A stretch of 19,519 nt of DNA. Source: Scytonema sp. UIC 10036. Its GTDB lineage: Bacteria; Cyanobacteriota; Cyanobacteriia; Cyanobacteriales; Nostocaceae. The notes beneath the pieces are model-generated. The model worked only from the letters and a program-made list of their open reading frames with translations, made no database searches and had not been told where the DNA came from. Below are positions 16,101 through 19,519 of this stretch, piece after piece (position 1 is the stretch's first letter; each line of letters opens with the position of its first letter). The stretch is from assembly GCF_009725235.1 (NCBI RefSeq), contig NZ_WJFC01000245.1:1-19519 (forward strand), written 5' to 3'. The translations under genes and the position numbers were made by a program.

Positions 16101-19100
16101 CAATATGTAGCCCCGCGCACCCCAACTGAAGAAATGCTGGCACTTTTGTGGGCGCAAGTGCTGAAAGTAGAACTTGTAGGCATACATGATAACTTCTTTA
16201 CCTTGGGAGGACACTCGCTACTAGCAACGCAACTGGTTTCGCGCATCCGCAACATGTTCAAAGTGGAACTACCATTGCGAGAGTTGTTTGCAGCAGCAAC
16301 AGTAGCAGAATTAGCACCCCGCACCCTGCAATTGCAGCAACAAAATCTAGAACAGTCTATCCCACCCATATTAGCAAGGGAAGAAAATGCAGAACTACCA
16401 CTGTCATTTGCGCAACAGAGGTTATGGTTTTTAGACCAGTTAGAACCAAACAGCCCCTTCTACAACATCCCGATAGGTTTGCGTATTGTGGGCAATCTCC
16501 AAGTGGCAGCGCTCTTACAAAGCTTACAACAAATCATTGTTCGTCACGAAGCATTACGCACTAACTTTATTACAGTTGAAGGAAAACCAACACAAATCAT
16601 TCACACACCAACAAATTGGACATTCTCCGTTGTTGATTTGCTTGATGTACCCACAACGGAAATTGAAATAGCCACACACAAATTAGCGAAATTTCAAGCG
16701 ATTCAACCATTTGACTTAGCAAGTGAACCCTTAATCAGAGCAACATTAGTAGTGCAGTCACAGACAGAACACGTATTGTTAGTGTGTATGCACCATATTG
16801 TCTCTGATGGCTGGTCAATGGGTGTGTTTGTCGAAGAATTAACAGCACTGTACAATGCCTATTCCATCGGTCAGCCCTCTGGTTTAGAGCCACTAGCGAT
16901 TCAGTATGCAGATTTTGCCATTTGGCAGAGAAACTGGTTAGTTGGGGATGTACTCCAAAGCCAATTGGATTACTGGCTTCAACAACTAAAAGCTTCCCCA
17001 GCTTTATTATCGCTACCCACAGACAGACCAAGACCATCTGTACAAACATTCAGTGGGGCACATATTGAGTTTGCACTTTCAATGGAACTGAGTGCAAAAC
17101 TGACAAAACTCTCTCAGGAGCAAGGGTGTACACTCTTCATGACGCTGTTGGCAGCATTTGATACCCTGCTTTACCGCTACTCTGGACAAGAAGACATTTT
17201 GGTGGGGACACCAATTGCCAACCGCGATTACAGTGAAATAGAGTCTTTAATTGGCTTTTTTGTGAATACTTTAGTGATGCGGACTGATGTTTCAGGCAAC
17301 CCCAGCTTTATGCAGTTGTTGAGCCGGGTTCGCTCCATGGCAATCGATGCCTATGCTCATCAGAATTTACCATTTGAAATGCTAGTAGAAGCATTGCAGC
17401 CACAACGGGACTTAAGCCATACACCCCTATTTCAGGTGATGTTTGCCCTTCAGAATGCGCCTAGTGAGCAAATCGAATTTTCTGGGTTAACTATAACGGA
17501 GTTTCCAATAGAAAGTGAAACGGCAAAGTTTGATCTGACCATTATAATGCAGAACACCGCTCATGGACTAGTTGGTGTGTGGGAATACAATACTGATTTG
17601 TTTGACAAGAGTACTATTGAGCGGATGAGTGGGCATTTTCGTACCATGCTCACAGCAATTGTGGCGAATCCTCAGCAAGGAATTGACCAATTGCCGATTT
17701 TAACACCATCTGAGCAACAGCAGTTATTGGTTGAGTGGAATCGAACTCAAGCTGATTATCCCCAGGATAAGTGTATCCATCAGTTGTTTGAGGAACAGGT
17801 TCAGCGTACACCTGATGCTGTGGCGGTGGTGTTTGAAAACGAACAACTAACCTACCAGCAGTTGAATTGTCGGGCTAATCAGTTGGCGCATTACTTGCAG
17901 TCCTTGGGTGTGGGGGCTGATGTGCTGGTGGGTATTTGTGTAGAGCGCTCTTTGGAGATGGTGGTGGGACTATTGGGAATTCTCAAGGCGGGTGGTGCTT
18001 ATGTTCCTCTTGACCCTGAGTATCCCACTGAGCGCCTTAGTTTCATCTTAGAAGATGCTCAAGTAAGAGTGCTACTGACGCAACAGCATCTAGTTGAGAA
18101 ATTACCATCACATCAGGCACAACTTGTTTACTTAGATACTAGCTGGGAGGTTATTTCTCAGTGGCAGAAGGAAAATCCAATTAATGCTGTGCATTCAAGT
18201 AACTTGGCTTATGTGATTTACACCAGTGGTTCTACAGGTCAGCCCAAAGGAGCACTAAACACCCATTTAGGGATTTGCAATCGCCTGCTGTGGATGCAAC
18301 AAGCATATCAATTAACAGAAATAGATTGTATTTTACAGAAAACCCCTTTTAGCTTTGATGTCTCAGTTTGGGAGTTTTTCTGGCCATTATTGACTGGAGC
18401 GCACTTAGTTGTAGCTAAACTAAGTGGACATAAAGATAGTTCTTACTTGGTCAACCTGATATTAGAGCAGCAGGTTACTACAGTGCATTTTGTGCCTTCG
18501 ATGCTCCAGGTTTTCCTAGAAGAACAAAGTTTAAAAAATTGTCGTAGCTTGAAACGAGTTATCTGTAGTGGCGAAGCTCTGCCAAAACAATTACAGGAGA
18601 AGTTTTTCGCTCGCATGAAGTGTGAATTGCACAATCTCTACGGGCCCACCGAAGCTGCAATTGATGTCACCGCCTGGCAATGCCAACCAGATGGCAATCT
18701 CACGACAGTGCCTATTGGGCGACCGATAGCGAACACGCAAATCTACATTTTAGACTCACACCTACAACCAGTACCCATCGGAGTGCCAGGAGAATTGCAT
18801 ATTGGTGGTGTACCTTTGGGACGAGGGTACCTGAATCGCCCACAATTGACACAAGGGAAATTTATCTTTAACCCTTTTAGCAACTACCCTGATTCCCGCC
18901 TCTACAAAACAGGGGATTTAGCACGTTATTTACCAGACGGCAACATTGAATACCTGGGACGTATCGATCATCAGGTGAAAATACGCTACTTCCGCATAGA
19001 GTTGGGAGAAATAGAAGCAGTACTGAGTCAACATGGTAATGTGCAAGCATGTTGTGTGGTCGCCCGTGAAGACACTAGGGGTGATAAACGCCTAGTAGCT

Positions 19101-19519
19101 TACATGGTACCGTACCCACACCAGACAATCACAGTAAGCGAACTAAGGCAATTCCTGAAAGCGAAGCTACCAGAATACATGATACCGGGTGCGTTCGTGG
19201 TCTTGGAGTCCCTACCGCTAACCCCCAACGGCAAAGTAGACCGGCGCGCCCTACCGATACCAGAATTAGACAGCACACTGCTGTGCCAATATGTAGCCCC
19301 GCGCACCCCAACTGAAGAAATGCTGGCACTTTTGTGGGCGCAAGTGCTGAAAGTAGAACTTGTAGGCATACATGATAACTTCTTTACCTTGGGAGGACAC
19401 TCGCTACTAGCAACGCAACTGGTTTCGCGCATCCGCAACATATTCAAAGTGGAACTACCATTGCGAGAGTTGTTTGCAGCAGCAACAGTAGCAGAATTAG
19501 CACCCCGCACCCTGCAATT
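9849..19519 (+). CDS. Multimodular non-ribosomal peptide synthetase, three C-A-T modules visible (continues past window)
   Basis: The frame from the ATG at 9849 is open to the window end, about 3223 codons, and I found no stop or frameshift; key motifs at 10431, 13038, 13614, 16215 and 19401 all lie in the same frame. Order: TubC-type docking domain (1-52), C1, A1, T1, C2, A2, T2, C3, A3, T3. By-eye pocket codes are DILQLGLIWK (Gly), DAWTIAAVCK (Phe) and DVWHISLIDK (Ser), all well-established signatures. All three C domains have an HHxxxD motif. No epimerisation, methylation or release domain is present, so these residues should be L (Gly achiral) and the chain continues beyond the window. 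It overlaps the ACP gene by four bases. Large near-identical blocks link the modules. The product is a secreted-type peptide made in the cytoplasm; its identity is not known to me. Confidence 0.95.
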   Translation, partial: MSLTQLLENLQATGIELWVDGDELCYEAPEDVLTPELLAQIKRYKLEIIRNLAQGTDNPSTYPLSHGQQALWFLYQLAPESTAYNTTYAARLVTNLDVPALKQATQALIERHPVLRTTFTSIDGEPVQTVHQNQQVCFSIQEAFNWSQDEVNNWLSEVSDRPFDLEHGPILRFRVLIHDTTDGTLATKEHILLISAHHIVVDFWSLEIIVSELRLLYQAITTGVEPLLRQQNCQYRDYVNWSKQMLSGTFSEGLYNYWSKQLSGELPILNLPTDRPRPAIQTYNGATYFFAIEEQLVEKLKELASQEGVSVYTLFFAALQVLLLRYTNQEDILIGSPMANRNRKEFENIIGYFTNPVVLRADMSGNPTFQELLERSRSSVLNALDHQEYPFPLLVEQLQPIRDPSRSPLYQVAFAWDSSHHGEGKVSIMDSDGLIVESLIPGSQGAPFDLTLTIVDVPGSLKGTWNYNTDLFDASTIERMSGHFRTMLTAIVANPQQGIDQLPILTPSEQQQLLVEWNRTQADYPQDKCIHQLFEEQVQRTPDAVAVVFENEQLTYQQLNCRANQLAHYLQSLGVGADVLVGICVERSLEMVVGLLGILKAGGAYVPLDPEYPTERLSFMLEDAQVRVLLTQQSLLDRLPADTVELICLDTENQVISQWSQDNPITNVQPSDLAYVIYTSGSTGQPKGVQILHDAVSNFLSAMQQRPGITKQDILLGVTTIAFDIAALEIFLPITVGACLVIAPGEATRDGRQLLDLLVLSQATIMQATPATWRLLLEANYQSSNLKILCGGEAFPRDLANELCAVSASVWNLYGPSETTIWSSVYQVESKESLISIGRAIANTLVYILDKNLQPVPIGVPGELHIGGAGVARGYLNRPELTQQKFIPNPFDNSKLYKTGDLARYLPDGNIEYLGRIDHQVKIRGFRIELGEIEAVLSQHDNVQACCVLAREDILGDKRLVAYIIVKRPQIKPTISELRQFLKAKLPEYMIPGAFVVLESLPLTPNGKVDRRALPIPELDSTLLCQYVAPRTPTEEMLALLWAQVLKVELVGIHDNFFTLGGHSLLATQLVSRIRNMFKVELPLRELFAAATVAELAPRTLQLQQQNLEQSIPPILAREENAELPLSFAQQRLWFLDQLEPNSPFYNIPIGLRIVGNLQVAALLQSLQQIIVRHEALRTNFITVEGKPTQIIHTPTNWTFSVVDLLDVPTTEIEIATHKLAKFQAIQPFDLASEPLIRATLVVQSQTEHVLLVCMHHIVSDGWSMGVFVEELTALYNAYSIGQPSGLEPLAIQYADFAIWQRNWLVGDVLQSQLDYWLQQLKASPALLSLPTDRPRPSVQTFSGAHIEFALSMELSAKLTKLSQEQGCTLFMTLLAAFDTLLYRYSGQEDILVGTPIANRDYSEIESLIGFFVNTLVMRTDVSGNPSFMQLLSRVRSMAIDAYAHQNLPFEMLVEALQPQRDLSHTPLFQVMFALQNAPSEQIEFSGLTITEFPIESETAKFDLTIIMQNTAHGLVGVWEYNTDLFDKSTIERMSGHFRTMLTAIVANPQQGIDQLPILTPSEQQQLLVEWNRTQADYPQDKCIHQLFEEQVQRTPDAVAVVFENEQLTYQQLNCRANQLAHYLQSLGVGADVLVGICVERSLEMVVGLLGILKAGGAYVPLDPEYPTERLSFILEDAQVRVLLTQQHLVEQLPKHQATQVFLAQIWSEIVDKNQDNPTSGVTPGHLANVIYTSGSTGLPKGVMVEHRGLCNLAIAQKKAFGLDGDSRVLQFASLSFDASIWEILMAFGSGAKLYLVSKDALMPGIPLIERLRDYGITHITLPPSALFVMPIEELPVLQTIIVAGEACSGELIRQWSAGRNFFNAYGPTEATVCATIVLGTPLDQKISIGRPIANTQIYILDSHEQPVPIGVPGELHIGGVGLARGYLNRTELTLEKFIPNPFDNSKVTSHSSKLYKTGDLARYLPNGNIEYLGRIDHQVKIRGFRIELGEIEAVLSQHDNVQACCVLAREDILGDKRLVAYIIVKRPQIKPTISELRQFLKAKLPEYMIPGAFVVLESLPLTPNGKVDRRALPIPELDSTLLCQYVAPRTPTEEMLALLWAQVLKVELVGIHDNFFTLGGHSLLATQLVSRIRNMFKVELPLRELFAAATVAELAPRTLQLQQQNLEQSIPPILAREENAELPLSFAQQRLWFLDQLEPNSPFYNIPIGLRIVGNLQVAALLQSLQQIIVRHEALRTNFITVEGKPTQIIHTPTNWTFSVVDLLDVPTTEIEIATHKLAKFQAIQPFDLASEPLIRATLVVQSQTEHVLLVCMHHIVSDGWSMGVFVEELTALYNAYSIGQPSGLEPLAIQYADFAIWQRNWLVGDVLQSQLDYWLQQLKASPALLSLPTDRPRPSVQTFSGAHIEFALSMELSAKLTKLSQEQGCTLFMTLLAAFDTLLYRYSGQEDILVGTPIANRDYSEIESLIGFFVNTLVMRTDVSGNPSFMQLLSRVRSMAIDAYAHQNLPFEMLVEALQPQRDLSHTPLFQVMFALQNAPSEQIEFSGLTITEFPIESETAKFDLTIIMQNTAHGLVGVWEYNTDLFDKSTIERMSGHFRTMLTAIVANPQQGIDQLPILTPSEQQQLLVEWNRTQADYPQDKCIHQLFEEQVQRTPDAVAVVFENEQLTYQQLNCRANQLAHYLQSLGVGADVLVGICVERSLEMVVGLLGILKAGGAYVPLDPEYPTERLSFILEDAQVRVLLTQQHLVEKLPSHQAQLVYLDTSWEVISQWQKENPINAVHSSNLAYVIYTSGSTGQPKGALNTHLGICNRLLWMQQAYQLTEIDCILQKTPFSFDVSVWEFFWPLLTGAHLVVAKLSGHKDSSYLVNLILEQQVTTVHFVPSMLQVFLEEQSLKNCRSLKRVICSGEALPKQLQEKFFARMKCELHNLYGPTEAAIDVTAWQCQPDGNLTTVPIGRPIANTQIYILDSHLQPVPIGVPGELHIGGVPLGRGYLNRPQLTQGKFIFNPFSNYPDSRLYKTGDLARYLPDGNIEYLGRIDHQVKIRYFRIELGEIEAVLSQHGNVQACCVVAREDTRGDKRLVAYMVPYPHQTITVSELRQFLKAKLPEYMIPGAFVVLESLPLTPNGKVDRRALPIPELDSTLLCQYVAPRTPTEEMLALLWAQVLKVELVGIHDNFFTLGGHSLLATQLVSRIRNIFKVELPLRELFAAATVAELAPRTLQ
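11277..11695 (+). repeat. 419-bp block at C/A junction, copy 1 (copies at 14439-14857 and 17616-18034)
   Basis: From the end of C1 (IERMSGHFRTMLTAIVANP) to A2 motif region of A1 (GGAYVPLDPEYPTER), the DNA is identical by eye to the corresponding parts of modules 2 and 3, including silent positions. The first difference is at 11696 (T versus C). The three copies are offset by 3162 and 3177 bases, all in frame. Confidence 0.85.
12528..14911 (+). repeat. 2384-bp near-identical block, copy 1 (copy 2 at 15705-18088)
   Basis: This block covers the C-terminal part of A1, T1, all of C2 and the N-terminal part of A2. It matches 15705-18088 at a constant offset of 3177. By eye I see two differences only: 12570 G versus A (PDGN to PNGN) and 13076 T versus C (silent). 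Such identity at silent sites means a very recent duplication or ongoing gene conversion. Confidence 0.88.
13215..16333 (+). other. NRPS module 2: C2, A2 (Phe), T2
   Basis: C2 begins with LPLSFAQQRLWFLDQLEP, a standard LCL-type C1 motif, and has MHHIVSDGWS (HH at residues 1256-1257). A2 has FASLSFDASIWE, HITLPPS, IIVAGEAC and NAYGPTEATVCA, giving D-A-W-T-I-A-A-V-C-K, the phenylalanine signature also known from GrsA-type enzymes. T2 carries S2123. A linker insertion VTSHSS near 15690-15705 relative to A1 marks the edge of the duplicated block. Confidence 0.9.
15705..18088 (+). repeat. 2384-bp near-identical block, copy 2 (copy 1 at 12528-14911)
   Basis: It covers the C-terminal part of A2, T2, all of C3 and the N-terminal part of A3. 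It diverges abruptly from copy 1 at 18089, just where the A-domain substrate-selecting core begins. Confidence 0.88.
16392..19519 (+). other. NRPS module 3: C3, A3 (Ser), T3
   Basis: C3 is essentially identical to C2 (HH at residues 2315-2316). A3 has FSFDVSVWEFF, TVHFVPS, VICSGEAL and NLYGPTEAAIDV, giving D-V-W-H-I-S-L-I-D-K, the serine signature with a common Leu/Ile variation. The A8 motif reads VKIRYFRIELGEIE, with Tyr in place of the Gly seen in A1, A2 and the stand-alone A domain. T3 has S3185, and the window ends in the linker after it. Confidence 0.88.
19137..19519 (+). repeat. Third copy of the A C-terminus/T block (383 bp to window end)
   Basis: From AGCGAACTAAGGCAATTCC onward this matches 12774-13156 and 15951-16333. 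By eye it has the same silent C as copy 2 at the AAC codon and one new change (ATA for ATG, Met to Ile, near 19441). The preceding 100 bases (about 19040-19136) differ clearly, so a recombination edge lies at about 19137. Confidence 0.8.

Noticed and set aside
11277..19519. Long-period direct repeats considered as a CRISPR array or satellite
   Set aside because: The period is about 3.2 kb, in frame, and corresponds to NRPS modules.

Overview
The window is part of a natural-product gene cluster, almost certainly from a filamentous cyanobacterium. Evidence for that host: copies of the HIP1 octamer GCGATCGC (3004-3011, 5054-5061, 10324-10331, 12366-12373), an interspersed 'GATCCCCTTAAATCCCCC'-type repeat (2665-2682), a DUF3102-like fragment, decayed ISAs1/IS1634/IS630 transposases of cyanobacterial type, and cyanobacterial-style NRPS sequences.

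Layout. 1-665 (minus) is the N-terminal part of a CPA2-type cation:proton antiporter, probably a flanking housekeeping gene. 666-1452 is a mobile-element graveyard with a possible IS66 zinc-finger remnant and a 93-bp inverted-repeat element. 1453-2415 (minus) is a class I SAM-dependent methyltransferase. 2685-3004 (plus) is a truncated ISAs1-type element. 3040-4644 (minus) is a 534-aa metallo-beta-lactamase-fold protein whose length and metal-ligand spacing match CmlA, the diiron beta-hydroxylase of carrier-bound amino acids in chloramphenicol biosynthesis. 4645-6282 holds more transposon debris: an IS1634-type remnant carrying a 43-bp palindrome, and a DUF3102/IS630 chimera with a 29-bp palindrome.

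From 6283 everything runs on the plus strand as one biosynthetic block: a free-standing adenylation-thiolation (A-T) didomain (6283-8214), a KASIII/FabH-like protein with an altered active site (8477-9463), a small free-standing acyl carrier protein (9553-9852), and, overlapping it by 4 bp (ATGA), a very large NRPS (9849 to beyond the window end) with an N-terminal TubC-type docking domain and three C-A-T modules. Read by eye, the adenylation pockets predict Gly, Phe and Ser. No epimerisation, thioesterase or reductase domain lies inside the window.

Working model (inference): the A-T protein activates one amino acid; the CmlA-like enzyme hydroxylates it on the carrier; the KASIII-like protein moves or condenses the resulting acyl/aminoacyl unit with or onto the small ACP; the ACP feeds the first condensation domain of the NRPS, which extends with Gly-Phe-Ser and further residues encoded outside the window; the methyltransferase tailors the product. 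The NRPS modules share nearly identical 2.4-kb blocks interrupted only by the substrate-selecting core of each A domain, a clear record of recent duplication or gene conversion with A-core replacement.
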